Assembly (NCBI GenBank): GCA_004519485.1
Contig: CP038121.1
Location: forward strand, 310,001 to 374,000
DNA from: Nannochloropsis oceanica
Taxonomy: Eukaryota; Sar; Eustigmatophyceae; Eustigmatales; Monodopsidaceae
Length of the DNA: 64,000 bases
Direction: 5' to 3'
In this document: positions 28,077-38,959 of the stretch, in pieces
Layout of the letters: each line of letters begins with the position of its first letter
Position numbering within the stretch: position 1 is the stretch's first letter
Translations under genes and position numbers: made by a program
Notes under the pieces: model-generated
The model's input: only the letters and a program-made list of their open reading frames with translations
Databases searched by the model: none
What the model was told of the DNA's origin: nothing

Positions 28077-29601
28077 CGTGACGACTTGCGACGAGGACGA
28101 GGATGAAGGAAAAGGCCTGTGTAGCGGGGCTCGACTGGGCGTGGATACGTGGTAGTGTGGACGCGTGTAGCTTTCTAGTGGAGTATGTGGCGACAACTAC
28201 GACACCGGCAACGGCGTTCGAACCCCGAAACACTCGCTTGCAGACAGACGATACCGAGCTCGCTTTTCTGTGTGCCTGGGTAGGTTTTGGGGTGTGTGGG
28301 TGGGTGCAGCAGGTAAGTACAACATGTCATGTGCGTGCAACATTATTTGTGATTTGTGTCTTCACGGAAACGAACAGGCGGACCTGCACTTGGTGTGACG
28401 GCCAAACGCTCGACGGGAATCGACACCCACCAAATACGCTGGACTTCTGCTTCACCTGACTCGAGAACAAACCGCACAGTTCCTCAAGCACTACAAGGTA
28501 CGACTATGGCAAGCAAGTGTGCGGGTTCAAGATAGGGGGACGAAGAAGAAGAAAAAGAAGAAGAAGAAGAAGCAGGAGAAGTCAAGCGCACCAGAGAATT
28601 AAATTCAGGTCACACGAGGCAAGCAAATGGCGTAGCCTGCTTCTTCTCAACTGCCGTTTTGAATCCAAACGGTCTTTTGCGTCAACAAAATGATTTGGCG
28701 CGAAGCATCAATGAATGAATGAAAGGTCAAGTAATAAGACCACAAAGGAAAGTGCCTACCTTTGGTTCGAATTGATGCGCGTGTGCGAAACAAGCTCTGC
28801 GGTATGAAGACACAATCAGGACTATAGTACCCGTCCCTTCGAAACCATTGGGACGAGCAAGCACTAGCACCCAACACAAGCATCGCAGCCAGGCGGGTCG
28901 ACTAAGGCGCCTCCGACGCTAGTCCTTCTCCGATCAACGCAGCAAAATGCATCTCACAGGCCAGAAAATAATTTTTCTTCTGTCAATCCCTACAAGGGAA
29001 TGGGACACGTGAAGAGATAGCGGTCTCCGGTGGTTGTAATTTTTGTTGCTTCTTCCTTTTTTTGGTGTTTGTTTTCATTTTAATTCGTTCGTTCTGTCTT
29101 TTGGCTCTCGCCATGTTTCTTGATCTGTGTCATTCACTGCGTGAGAGACGAGTGACTGCCTTGTACCTTTTTCATCTCGTAGCCTTCATCGGTGCTTGAT
29201 CTCCCCCCCCTCCGCAGCTGCTGTTGCTGCTGCATGCCTATTATCTATCGCATTTAACATCATATCTTGTGTGTGGGGGATGCCAACTGCTCACTTTCAC
29301 TAGCTCTCTCATCTTTCTATCCACCCAGTTCCTTCCATTCCCACCCCTCCGTCCGTCCGTTCGTCCCTCACTTTTTTCTTTCCGTGACTCGCTTCACCAA
29401 TCAAAAACACCATACACGTCACAGCGCTTTTTTTGTCCTTTTCAAGTGTTTGTCGGCAAATTCTCCCCAAGACAAGTTCCTATTTGATTTAAACTAGGAA
29501 TTTCAAGTCTTCTCCCTCTCTCTCCTCTCCTTTATACCTTCCCACGGACGCAAAGGCACCACCTCCTCTGTTCCTCCGTCCCTCCCTCCTTTCTCTCAAA
29601 G
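28077..29601. other. Intergenic region upstream of SH2 gene
   Basis: About 1.5 kb between the SH2 gene start and the ankyrin gene 3' end. A GAA/AAG run lies at 28540-28575. Frames are short and without domains. It should hold the SH2 gene promoter and the ankyrin 3' UTR. Confidence 0.55.
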
Positions 29602-32600
29602 TTAAAGCTCCTGCTTTACCTTCTCTTTATCTTCCGATGGTGCGTCAATCTCCCCCGACGACACACTGGCTTTATAGCCAAAATCTGCCGCCGTGTGTCC
29701 TTCCTTATCTTTAATTGTCTCGTCCGCGCCCGACTTCTTTAAGAACTCTACCACTTCCTCATGCACTTTCAGGGCGTCCAAAATGATTTTAGAATTCTTG
29801 TCATCGCTTCCTTGGATGTACTCGCCGTATTTGTCCATGAGGGAAGCCACTTGGTTTAATCCGTTATACGCAAAGAACAAGGCGGTATGACCATCAGTAT
29901 TTTGAGCATTAATATCCGCACCATGCTTGACCAAGCTCTCGACCACCTCTTTATGTCCCCTCACCGCCGCAGCCATCAAAGCACTCGTCCCATCCTTATC
30001 TTTGGCATTTACATTCGCCTTGCCCTCTGTGCACAATAACTCCACAATCCCCACATGGCCCTCCCCGGCCGCGGCCACCAGCGCTGTGATACCCTCTTCA
30101 GACACGGCATCAACCTTGACCTTCTTGCTCTCCACCAACAGTTTCGCCACCTCCTCCAAACCCTTGTGAGCGGCCTGAATCAGGGTGGTTACCCCATTCT
30201 TATCCTTGTGCGTCAAATCCGCGCCCTTGCTGATCAACAATTTTGCAAACTTCTCATTTTCGACAATTATGGCGTCCATCAACAGATTATGCTCTGATCC
30301 TTCGTCGTCTGTATAAATATCATTCGGGTTCGCCCCTGCCTCCACCAGAATAGTGGCAACCTCTCCATGATTCCCTTGCACGGCGCTCTTCAATGCCGTC
30401 GTCCCATCCTGATCCTTGGCCTTGACATCCGCACCCGACGCCAGTAAGAACTTCACCACATCCACCCACCCTCCCAACGCAGCCACCATCAAAGCAGTTA
30501 CGTCATCCTTGTGTTCCTCCACCCCTTCAGTCCCCGCTTTTAAACCCTCCTGCACCGTCTTCTTGTACTCCTTCGTGGCCTTAACCCGCGCATTAACATC
30601 TGCCTTGTGCTCCTGCAGCAACTCTACCACATCCAAGAACCCACCAGCAGCAGCAAACATCAGCGCCGTCCCTCCACTGTTTGCCATCGCGTTCACATCC
30701 ACCCCCTTCTGACTGAGCAACAATGAACAGACTTCCTTATGCCCTTGCGACGCCGCTGACATCAGCGCAGTCACCCCATCCTTGTCCTTCAAGCATGCAT
30801 CGGCTCCCTTCTCAAGCAACAAGGCTACCACTGTCGTATTCCCACTCGTGGCAGCTTCCATCAACGCCGATCCCCCATGGGCATGAAGCTGGTTCACGTC
30901 CGCCCCTGCTTCGATCAACAACTGCACCACCGGCAGATGACCTCCCGCAGACGCGTACATAAGCGCATTCACCCCTTCAGGGTGCTCCTTGTTTATCTCC
31001 GCCTTGGCATCCAGAAGCTTCTTAACTACCCCCAAGTGACCCCCGGCAGCCGCAACAATCAAAGGCGTAAAGCCGCTGGTGCTCATATCATTCACATCTG
31101 CGCCCTTCTCCATCAGGAATGTCACCGTGTCCTCAGCACCAATCTCGGCAGCATTAATCAAGGCCGTCAAGCCCTCCTGGTCCTTCTCATCGATCCTGGC
31201 CCCCTTCTCCACCAGCAGCTTGACTGTTTTCCCATGCCCTCCCACAGCCGCCGCCATCAGGGCAGTGATTCCATCCGACCTCTGATTGTTCACATCCGCC
31301 CCTTCTGCGAGCAAGAGCGAGACAATGATCTCCCTCCCCTCCCCCGACGCCAGCCACAAGGCTGTGACGCCAGACGCTGCAGGTGCGTCCACGGTCGCGC
31401 CCTTTTTGATGAGGTGGGTGACGATATCCTTGTGCCCCATAATGGCAGCTTCCATAAGGGCAGTGATGTCATCTTTGTCCTTGGCGTTCACATCCGCGCC
31501 TGTCGAGGAAAGAGGCAGGGGAGGAGGCGGAAGGGAAGGAGGGAGGGAGGAAGGGAGGGAGAAGGAGGGACGGTGAGCATGAATGCCTTCCTAGATCACG
31601 CTGCCTGTTTTGATTACGCCTGTCTTCTTAGACTCCTTGCAGCCAGCTGATTAGAGAGAGGGTGGGAACGATCGAGAGGTGTGTCGTGCGCATCCTCGAG
31701 GGAGATAGGGAGCGGGTGAGGGAGAGAGGGAGGCGAGAATGAAAACATACAAAATACATACCTGAGTCCAACAAAAACTTGACCACGTCCAAATGCCCTG
31801 CAGACGCAGCTGCGATCAAAGCAGTGAGCTGATCCCAGTCCCTGCTGTTGACATCCACCCCGCTCTTGAGGAAATTCTTAATGATCTTCTTGTCTCCATC
31901 CGAGGCCGCAGTGATCAATCGCGCCCCATCCGATGACATGGCCTTGATATCGTCCCGATTGGCGAATTGAAGTTGCAATGCCGTGTAACCGTCTTTGTCG
32001 CACGTGACAACCTTTGCTTTTTTGGAACCCTTTTCGCGGAGGAGGCAGTATTTTCCATCACCTTCACTCAATACATACCCACTTTCCGAATCGCCTAAGA
32101 TGTTCCAATTCGTCGCTCCGCAGTGTGTGCATCCCGAAAGGCGCACGTCCGACTTGTCAGCGTTACAAGATTTTCTTTCGGGAAGGAAGGAGGGAGGGAG
32201 GGAGGGAGAAAGGGGTTAGCTATGATAGACATTATGTTCCTCTCAATTCCTCTCAATAGATATGCACCACGATACAAGCAGCACGCATGTCACAATCACT
32301 ACCCTGCAACCATCTCCAGCCTCCTTCTATAGCAAAGATCAAAGTCACAACACACACCAGGAGAGTAGCCAGAATGCCTTTCGTCCCTCCCATCCTCCCT
32401 CTCTTCCCACTTACTTGTCTAGACACAGCTCCTCATCTGTCTCCTCCACGGGGCGATGATGAATCTGGTAATGCCCAGGCTTACCCTGCACAAACCACAA
32501 CGTGTCAATCGCACATCGCTTAAACTCCCCGCCCGCCAAGCAAGAACCGTCTGTCGGGTCTTGAAGGAAAAAGGAGGGCTTGCCCGTCGACTTGGCTACC

Positions 32601-32716
32601 CGAGAGGCCTCCCCTCCCTGGGCAGCCACGAGGGCACTGAGCGCGGCGGCCAGACCAAGATTGCGCAGGGAAGGACCCCCTGTTCTCCTCCGTTGTCGTT
32701 CCTGTGGTTTTTGCAT
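29602..32716 (-). CDS. Ankyrin-repeat protein with signal peptide and Cys-containing N-terminal module
   Basis: Three exons (32716-32415, 32174-31762, 31499-29602) give 870 residues. The ATG at 32716 starts MQKPQERQRRRTGGPSLRNL followed by GLAAALSALVAAQ, a signal peptide, so entry into the secretory route or a plastid-like route is expected. The mature N-terminus has paired cysteines (GSCLAGGEFKRC, ELCLDKKSCNAD, SGCTHCGATNWNILG, KYCLLREKG, VVTCDKDGY), suggesting a disulphide-stabilised or zinc-binding module. About 17 ankyrin repeats follow, with the pattern DGxTALMxAAxxGHxxVVxxLLxxGADVNAxD, ending in ADETIKDKEGHTAADFGYKA and an acidic Lys/Glu tail. Ankyrin proteins are usually cytosolic or nuclear, so this layout is uncommon. 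Function is unknown. Similar N-terminal modules seem familiar from marine algal predicted proteins, but that is recollection, not a search. Confidence 0.85.
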
Positions 32717-33284
32717 GCTGCTATTGAAATTGCTGATGCTCGGAGTGCTGCTGATCTGATGGAAGGAAGCTGCTGCTGCTACTGCTGCTGCTGCTACTGC
32801 TGCTGCTGTTGCCCTGGACCTCAAGCCGCCTACGCGCCGCTGTTCCACGCGCTATGCCCTGTATGATAGGGAAAGTCGTAGGATTGTATGGGGGTGCTGT
32901 CGGACGGCACTATAGTCAGGAGATGGAACGCATGCACAAACCAGGCACGCGCAAGAACGTAGGGAGGAGGACTGTGCTCGCTTGCAATGATACTACCTGT
33001 TGCTCCATGGTTTAACAAGGCATTCACCGGCCCCCCCACAAATTGGAGCACACATAAGTGATTTAAATTATGAAAGGACGCGCTTATTCTTACGCAGGCG
33101 ATGGTTAGGATGGTACTGGTGGCTGCTTGTGGACGTCTCCACACGAGATAGGGATTCGCAACCTCCTCGCTCATGAGCCGCCATGACCAACGCACGCTGG
33201 TTCCTTTTGACAGCGACCTGGACATGGCCCGCCACCTCACAATGCTCACACTTCTCACAGGGCGGCACCGTTTACTTTTTGAAG
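32717..33284. promoter_or_regulatory. Divergent promoter region, ankyrin / peptidase
   Basis: Both flanking genes start from this 568-bp spacer. The peptidase frame is open back to 33183, so part of it may be 5' coding sequence. A CTG run lies at 32770-32812. No core element is certain. Confidence 0.45.
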
Positions 33285-34781
33285 ATGATGGCGAGAAAAA
33301 GATCTTGGAGATGCACAGTCATGTTCCTACTTCTACCCATGGCAATGGCCAAGCCCAATCCATCGGACTACACAATTGAGGCCCGCTCCATCATCCGTAG
33401 CCTTTTGCCCGGCGGGTCCTGTGCAGGACAAGCCTGGGACAAACTTGCAGCCCTTACCGACACCGTGGGAAATCGTATATGTGGCTCACCTAATCTAGAG
33501 CGGGCCGTAGATTACATGCTGGATGCTTGGGCAGGAGAGGGGCTGGAGAACGTGCATGGGGAGGAAGTGATTGTCCCACATTGGCATCGAGGGCACGAGG
33601 AATGCATCATGCTCAGCCCTAGACAGGACTATCGCATGCAAATTCTCGGGTTGGGTACCTCGGTTGGTACATCTAATGGGGAGCCCTTGGAGGCGGATGT
33701 GGTGGTAGTCACAGACTTTGACGAGCTGTCTTCTCTAGGTCAAGCGGGAAAAATACAAGGGAGAATCGTCTTGATGAACTATGTCTGTGACTGGACTGGG
33801 AGCCCCATTGGGTGTTATGGTGTCTGTGGGAAATATCGAAGCGAGGGAGCAAGCCGCGCTGCTGCTCAGGGGGCAGTAGCGTACTTGGTCAGGTCACTGG
33901 CGTCGGCCTCGATAGGATCACCTCATACGGGCATGCAGAGATACCTGCCTGACGTGACACCGATACGAATCCCCGCTGCTGCTGTAACGATTGAAGACGC
34001 CGATGCTTTGGCTAGGATGCAGGGACGAGGGCAGAACATCTCGTTGAGATTGACAATGGAATGCGAGAATTTACCCATGGAGAAGTCGATGAATGTGGTA
34101 GCGGAGTGGAAAGGCACTGAGAAACCGGAGGAAGTGGTGATTGTTTCGGGGCATTTGGACTCATGGGATGTGGGGGTGGGAGCGATGGATGACGGGGGGG
34201 GTTTAGCTATCAGTTGGCAGGCGCTGTCGACGTTAAAGAGGCTCGGCATGAGGGCAAAGAGGACGATAAGGGTGGTGGGGTGGGTGGGGGAGGAATTTGG
34301 AGGGTACGGAGGGAGGGCCTATTTTGACCGGCATAAGGCGGAGGAGGAGAGGGTTGTGATGGTGGTGGAGTCGGACATGGGTGTCTTTCGGCCGGAGGGA
34401 ATGTCGTTCTCGGGGGGGGAGAGGGCGGGGGAGGTGATGAAAGAAGTCATGTCGTTGTTGTCGCCGATCAACGCGTCGTTGCTAAAAACCGATGATGGAA
34501 GGGGGTACGAGACTGATACAGGGCCTTGGGAGGCAGTGGGGGTGCCGGGAGCGAGCTTAAGCAGTCTGAATGAAGACTACTTTTGGTTCCATCATTCCAA
34601 CGGGGATCAGATGGGGGTGTTGAAGAAGGAGGACATGGACTTGGCTGCGGCTGTGTTTGCGGTAGTGGCTTTCGTGGTGGCGGATTTGGACGAGGCGTTG
34701 CCGAGGGAGGGAGGGGTAGGGAGGGAGGAAATGGAGGAGGAGGCGTTAAAGAGCGAGAGGTTGAGGGCTATGCGCGCGTGA
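33285..34781 (+). CDS. M28 family metallopeptidase, carboxypeptidase Q-like
   Basis: A single-exon frame. The frame opens with an ATG at 33183, but the ATG at 33285 yields MMARKRSWRCTVMFLLLPMA, a proper signal peptide, so it is preferred (498 residues). A protease-associated-type segment (about 120-240: VVVVTDFDELSSL, IQGRIVLMNY, AAAQGAVAYLVRSL) precedes the co-catalytic zinc domain. Zinc-binding H290 in SGHLDSWDVG, bridging Asp at 302/303 in AMDDGGG, catalytic Glu pair 336/337 in WVGEEFGG, Asp in VVESDMG and the last His in FWFHHSNGD are all present. The set matches plasma glutamate carboxypeptidase (CPQ), a secreted or lysosomal dipeptidase. It should be active, probably in the vacuole or outside the cell. 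It is divergent from the ankyrin gene. Confidence 0.93.
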   Translation: MMARKRSWRCTVMFLLLPMAMAKPNPSDYTIEARSIIRSLLPGGSCAGQAWDKLAALTDTVGNRICGSPNLERAVDYMLDAWAGEGLENVHGEEVIVPHWHRGHEECIMLSPRQDYRMQILGLGTSVGTSNGEPLEADVVVVTDFDELSSLGQAGKIQGRIVLMNYVCDWTGSPIGCYGVCGKYRSEGASRAAAQGAVAYLVRSLASASIGSPHTGMQRYLPDVTPIRIPAAAVTIEDADALARMQGRGQNISLRLTMECENLPMEKSMNVVAEWKGTEKPEEVVIVSGHLDSWDVGVGAMDDGGGLAISWQALSTLKRLGMRAKRTIRVVGWVGEEFGGYGGRAYFDRHKAEEERVVMVVESDMGVFRPEGMSFSGGERAGEVMKEVMSLLSPINASLLKTDDGRGYETDTGPWEAVGVPGASLSSLNEDYFWFHHSNGDQMGVLKKEDMDLAAAVFAVVAFVVADLDEALPREGGVGREEMEEEALKSERLRAMRA

Positions 34782-35016
34782 GGTGCGCATGGCTTGGATA
34801 TGTAGAAAAGGGAGGAAGTATAATGACGATGGTAATTAGAAGAGGGGTAGAGTGTCAGAAATAGCTGAAAAATAGACTGCATGTATTCAGTCTACTCCTC
34901 CATCTGGTTTCCCTCCCTTGTTCCCTCCCTCACACTTTTCGATTCACCCGTTTTCATTTCCTTTCATTATTTTTCATTCTATTTTATATTTGAAATCTTA
35001 TCGTCTAATGATATCC
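34782..35016. other. Short convergent 3' spacer
   Basis: This 235-bp AT-rich spacer lies between two converging genes. No coding signal is seen, and it presumably contains both polyadenylation regions. Confidence 0.6.
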
Positions 35017-35805
35017 CTACCCGCTATACCGTCCTAGCACACTCGCCGGGGGCTCCATCAGCATTATATCCGGCCTCCGTATCAAATGCTCCTCAATCGT
35101 CGTCTTGCGATCTGCCAAAAACGTTTCCTTAACAAAACTTTGATACGCCAACCCCTCCTTTCCCCCCTTCTTCCCCGCCGACAGCACACAGTGCCGCAGA
35201 TAAACAGGGCAAGGTAAAATCGTGCTATCCAGTTCCCAAATACTGTTTAAACCGTGTACGCCGTACTTTCGTTTGATATACCCCTCCCCCCACCTCTCTT
35301 CCACGTGGGCATCGGTTGTTGCCAGACACATCAGCCCTTGGCCAACCCTTTTCTCCCCCTCCAGCTCCATGTATTGTGCCATAGTGAAGGCAAACTCCTC
35401 TTCTCGGTCAACGAAATTCTGAACATTGAAGTCAAGGACGTCAAACAAGCTGCATACAAAGCCGCTGGAAGAAGAGTCATCTCCTTCAACAGGTTCCACA
35501 CTCAGACTGGAATATTCCTTGGAGGCAGGGAGAGCAATGCCTCGCTCAAAGAAGATGGCTGCTGGGTGGCGAAAGAGCCTCCGGTAGCCTTGTACGCGGC
35601 CAAGCCTAAAATTGACCAGCTGTGGAAAGGTCATCCGGGACGAGGTCTCGCTCAGGAGGCTGCCGAAGCCAATGAGGGTGACAGGCTTGGCGTTTAGGGC
35701 AAGAAGTCCATCTTTAGTCAGCGGCTTGGGTGGTGGTAGTAAGACTGAGGGTGTGTTGGTCACGAGGGAGCTGGTGCTGCCGGCGTTGCTGACGAGTCGG
35801 ACCAT
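35017..35805 (-). CDS. Gamma-glutamylcyclotransferase-fold (GGCT-like) protein
   Basis: An intronless gene of 262 residues. After a 40-residue Ser/Thr/Pro leader, VTLIGFGSLLSETSSRMTFP matches the first strand and 'xYGSLL' loop of the GGCT/AIG2 fold, where the backbone binds the gamma-glutamyl group. FRLGRVQGYRRLFRHP is the next strand, and GFVCSLFDVLDFNVQNFVDREEEF contributes the usual late core with its Glu. The C-terminal third (from about 190: RHCVLSAGKKGGKEGLAYQS) looks helical and is specific to this protein. The biochemical role is not established: glutathione catabolism, gamma-glutamylamine cleavage or a non-enzymatic role are all possible. The ATG at 35805 has good support, with no in-frame ATG just upstream. 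Confidence 0.7.
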   Translation of the reverse strand: MVRLVSNAGSTSSLVTNTPSVLLPPPKPLTKDGLLALNAKPVTLIGFGSLLSETSSRMTFPQLVNFRLGRVQGYRRLFRHPAAIFFERGIALPASKEYSSLSVEPVEGDDSSSSGFVCSLFDVLDFNVQNFVDREEEFAFTMAQYMELEGEKRVGQGLMCLATTDAHVEERWGEGYIKRKYGVHGLNSIWELDSTILPCPVYLRHCVLSAGKKGGKEGLAYQSFVKETFLADRKTTIEEHLIRRPDIMLMEPPASVLGRYSG

Positions 35806-36288
35806 GTCTATGTGTTGTATTTTGAGGAATTGCTTGAGTCACGGGGTCTATCCTTGCTGGCCTGTCTTTGTATAGCATGAAGGTTGTACTTGAGTCAAGG
35901 TGCATATGCTAGTAGCAGTAAAGTCTCACCAGTAACAGGATAGCGCGACCCCTTGAGTAGGTGAGTTTGTGATGAGCATGAATGAGATCAACGCTCCTGC
36001 CGTTGCCGCGTCTGTTGTATGCAGACGCGCGAGGCCTTTCACCTTTATCACGCAGTGCTTCAACATTTCTGCTGCCGCCAAATGGCCAACACACCCTCAT
36101 TGTTCAGCTGGAAGTGGTCGTTGGCCTCGGGGTGGCATAATGGCATGCATAAGCCAACAATAAGACAGGTTATTGAAAATGGGCCTGTGGGAAAAAATCG
36201 CGAGTCTTCTTGTCCCCTTCTTGATCTCCCACACACACTTACACCGACAATCACTCTTTTTACAAGTCACACGACACAGATCACGGCA
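35806..36288. promoter_or_regulatory. Divergent promoter region, GGCT-like / RING protein
   Basis: This 483-bp spacer holds both starts. The RING frame stays open back to 36019, but the residues there resemble untranslated sequence and the ATG at 36289 (GGCAATGA) has the better context. No core element was identified. Confidence 0.45.
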
Positions 36289-38703
36289 ATGAACACGTCC
36301 AATGCTCAGCAGCCGCCTACAGATAACTCGGGGGCGACCAGCACCACGGCATTATCCACCACCACAAGCAACGAGGGTGGCAGCGGCGAACGTCCCATCC
36401 CCAACGAAACAAGGCTCACGCCCGCCAAACGACCTTGCCCTTCAGCGCTGTCATCCCTCACAACCAAAGTTAAGCGGGTCCATGGGGATATGAGCGAAAC
36501 AGGAGAACCCGCCGTTGCCCTGGGTAGGCGCAGGGCTACCTCTCCCCCTGGTAACCCGCCACAGGCACAACGGCGTCGGTTGATCCTGAGAGTCATAGAC
36601 CAAAGCGAGGAGCGACCGACGACAGCTGCATCGATGGAGGTACTGTCCTCTATACTGCCTTTATCTGCTGCTCAGTTCCCAGCACGACAAATGCACGCGA
36701 GCACATCGGAGCTTGGACTACAGCCCACCTCTTCTCCCCAGCTACTTCCGATGATCGCCCCGCATGTACATGGACGGACCTGTATTCCTACTGCTGCACC
36801 CTCAGCTTTGAACATTCCACCACATTTATCCACACTTCGAGATGTGCAAGGAGAGGAAGGCGACGATTCCGAGATTGCTCGCCATCTTGCCTCCTCCTCT
36901 CAACCAAGCGACTTGTCTTCGTCTTCTTCCTCGTCCTCGTCCTCCTCCCTCACTACGTCCACCTCCACCATCGGCACCACTACAATGCGAAGAACCAGCA
37001 CACCCAAGCTGCTCTCGATGTCTCCACTACCTTCCACCTACACCTGCCCCCTTTGCCTCTCCCTGCTCGTCCGTCCTGTTACCCTCGAATGTGGCTCCTC
37101 CCTGTGCGAGTCCTGCGCGGCACAAGCCCTCCACCATGCGTGGGCAATCGACGGGAAACGCACTGCTCCCTGTCCTGTACTCGGTCGACGATGCATTCCT
37201 TTGACGAGGCTACCGAGATTGAATGTGTTGTTGCACAACAATTTATTAGAGCTTTACCCGCAGCAGTACCAGGCGAGGATGAGCGAAGTAAGTGCATCGC
37301 CTCACTCGGAGGTGGTTGCAGCAGTACAGGGACGCACCGCGAAATTGGTAAGGTTGAGTCGAGAACGACAACAAGGTGGAGGAGGAAGGAGGCGGATACC
37401 GCCGGCGTTGCAGTTGCGTGGAGGAGGCGGAGGAAGTGGAGGAGGAAGGGAGAGAGGGGGGGTAGGCGCGAATGGCCAGCGACAGCAGCAATGGGATCGC
37501 CATTGGTTCTTCGGGCTAGTGCAACAGGGGGAAGACGAGGATGAGGTTGAGATAGAAGACGAGGAGGAGCTTCAAGGCCACCGGAATGTGCTCGATTTTC
37601 TAGCCCACCTTCGCTTTTCCATCCCCTTCATTCTCGCCCTCCTCTCCCTCCTTCACGTCCCTGCCCGGGGTGCTTATAGCAGTTTGGCGACGAATGGATT
37701 TGCCTTACTCCTCACTTCCTGTGTGGGTTCTCATTGGGCCCTTTGGTCACTGTTGAGTTCCATGCTGACCGCTAACACCGTTACCAATACTGCCGCCGAC
37801 GCTTGTGCTGCGGCGTTAGAGACAGAATTAGTCGGTTTCCGTCACTTGCCTCAGGATTTGATGTTACGTGTCAAATTAGCGGGAGATTTGGCACCGGGGC
37901 TTGGGTTTTGTTGTACCTGGATGCTATTAAGCAATGCTGTGGATCTCTTGACAACGTGGGGAAGATTGTTGATGATGAGAGCTGCGATACGTCAGCAGCA
38001 GCGACAGAGAGGCGGAAGTAGAGAGGTAGAGAGTGATTTGAGGGAGTCTGTGTGGTGGCTCATAGCCACAGAGCTATTAATCTTGATTGGAGCATGGCTG
38101 TGGTACGAGCTAGTGAGTCTTGCCTCTTACCGAGCGTTCCATTTCATCCTCGAGCAGGGAGGGGGAACAAGTGGGCTGAAGGTATTTGCCAATCCCCGTA
38201 TGCATGATTTGTGCTGTGTAACGTGGTACCTTGGCATCTTTACGCGTATTGTCCTTGGCCCATTGCTCCCACCGCAGGATCTAGAGAAACAAGTAGCAAC
38301 ATTTAGAGGGTTACAGGGCTTGCCGACATGGAGGGCTATTGTGCTTGACCCGAGGATAACGTTGTTGCATCTTCATTCAGGATTGGAAGTACGCTTGTTA
38401 AGTACTGGCTTGGCTTGGGGGAGGGAAAAGATATTGGGGCAAGGAGGGCCGATGTGGTGGAGGGGGGATGGAGAGGGGGAGGATGAGGAGGAGGAGGAGG
38501 AGGAGGAGGAGGAGGAGGAGGAGGAGACGCCAAGGGCGCCGAGGGAGGAGCGGGGCCCCCCATTTTTTGGTGGATGGGAATGGGAAAGGGACGGAGAAAG
38601 ATATAGCGCAGGAGGAAGTGGAGAGGAAGAAGAGGAGGAGGGGAGCCATGCCCACTTGATTGCAGCGGGGCACACAACAACAGCTACAGTGGAGGCTCCT
38701 TAG
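36289..38703 (+). CDS. Atypical RING-finger polytopic membrane protein (possible E3 ligase)
   Basis: One exon, 804 residues. The N-terminal 240 residues are Ser/Thr/Pro-rich and disordered. A RING-like motif starts at C253: CPLCLSLLVRPVTLECGSSL then CESC and CPVLGRRC. The usual His after 'CG' is Ser, and the final CPxC pair is stretched to C-x6-C, so zinc coordination is not standard. Region 340-430 is Gly/Arg- then Glu-rich. Hydrophobic segments near 442-460, 464-493, 530-555, 586-612 and 641-665 suggest about five transmembrane helices. The tail has a Glu run encoded by GAG repeats (38480-38525). Membrane RING proteins usually ubiquitinate ER or organelle proteins; activity here is unproven. 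It overlaps nothing and is convergent with the DUF819 gene. Confidence 0.72.
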   Translation: MNTSNAQQPPTDNSGATSTTALSTTTSNEGGSGERPIPNETRLTPAKRPCPSALSSLTTKVKRVHGDMSETGEPAVALGRRRATSPPGNPPQAQRRRLILRVIDQSEERPTTAASMEVLSSILPLSAAQFPARQMHASTSELGLQPTSSPQLLPMIAPHVHGRTCIPTAAPSALNIPPHLSTLRDVQGEEGDDSEIARHLASSSQPSDLSSSSSSSSSSSLTTSTSTIGTTTMRRTSTPKLLSMSPLPSTYTCPLCLSLLVRPVTLECGSSLCESCAAQALHHAWAIDGKRTAPCPVLGRRCIPLTRLPRLNVLLHNNLLELYPQQYQARMSEVSASPHSEVVAAVQGRTAKLVRLSRERQQGGGGRRRIPPALQLRGGGGGSGGGRERGGVGANGQRQQQWDRHWFFGLVQQGEDEDEVEIEDEEELQGHRNVLDFLAHLRFSIPFILALLSLLHVPARGAYSSLATNGFALLLTSCVGSHWALWSLLSSMLTANTVTNTAADACAAALETELVGFRHLPQDLMLRVKLAGDLAPGLGFCCTWMLLSNAVDLLTTWGRLLMMRAAIRQQQRQRGGSREVESDLRESVWWLIATELLILIGAWLWYELVSLASYRAFHFILEQGGGTSGLKVFANPRMHDLCCVTWYLGIFTRIVLGPLLPPQDLEKQVATFRGLQGLPTWRAIVLDPRITLLHLHSGLEVRLLSTGLAWGREKILGQGGPMWWRGDGEGEDEEEEEEEEEEEEEETPRAPREERGPPFFGGWEWERDGERYSAGGSGEEEEEEGSHAHLIAAGHTTTATVEAP
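38474..38526. repeat. (GGA)n repeat, coding poly-Glu
   Basis: A run of GAG codons in the RING-protein tail reading as an uninterrupted Glu stretch. Confidence 0.9.
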
Positions 38704-38959
38704 AAGAGAGGGAGGAGGGAGGTATTTGACTGTAGATTGTGAAAACGACTTAAATTAAGGTAGTTCAAAGAACACAGACTGTGAGATAAAAGTTTGAACG
38801 GGTAGAAACAGAATCAACAAATGCAAAGACATGGACGGGTATTTTCCCTCGTCTTATTCGGAGTGCATTTTTTTTCTTTTATCCAAAAGTATCACGACAA
38901 AGGAGGAAACCATGATTCTCAGCGGACATACACTTCTCATGATGGTGTGGTGATGGAAA
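38704..38959. other. Short convergent 3' spacer
   Basis: This 256-bp AT-rich spacer between the RING gene and the DUF819 gene contains only 3' untranslated sequence as far as can be seen. Confidence 0.55.

Noticed and set aside
28077-28196. Earlier start for the SH2 protein
   Set aside because: It begins with TTG. The ATG at 28076 has A at -3 and G at +4.
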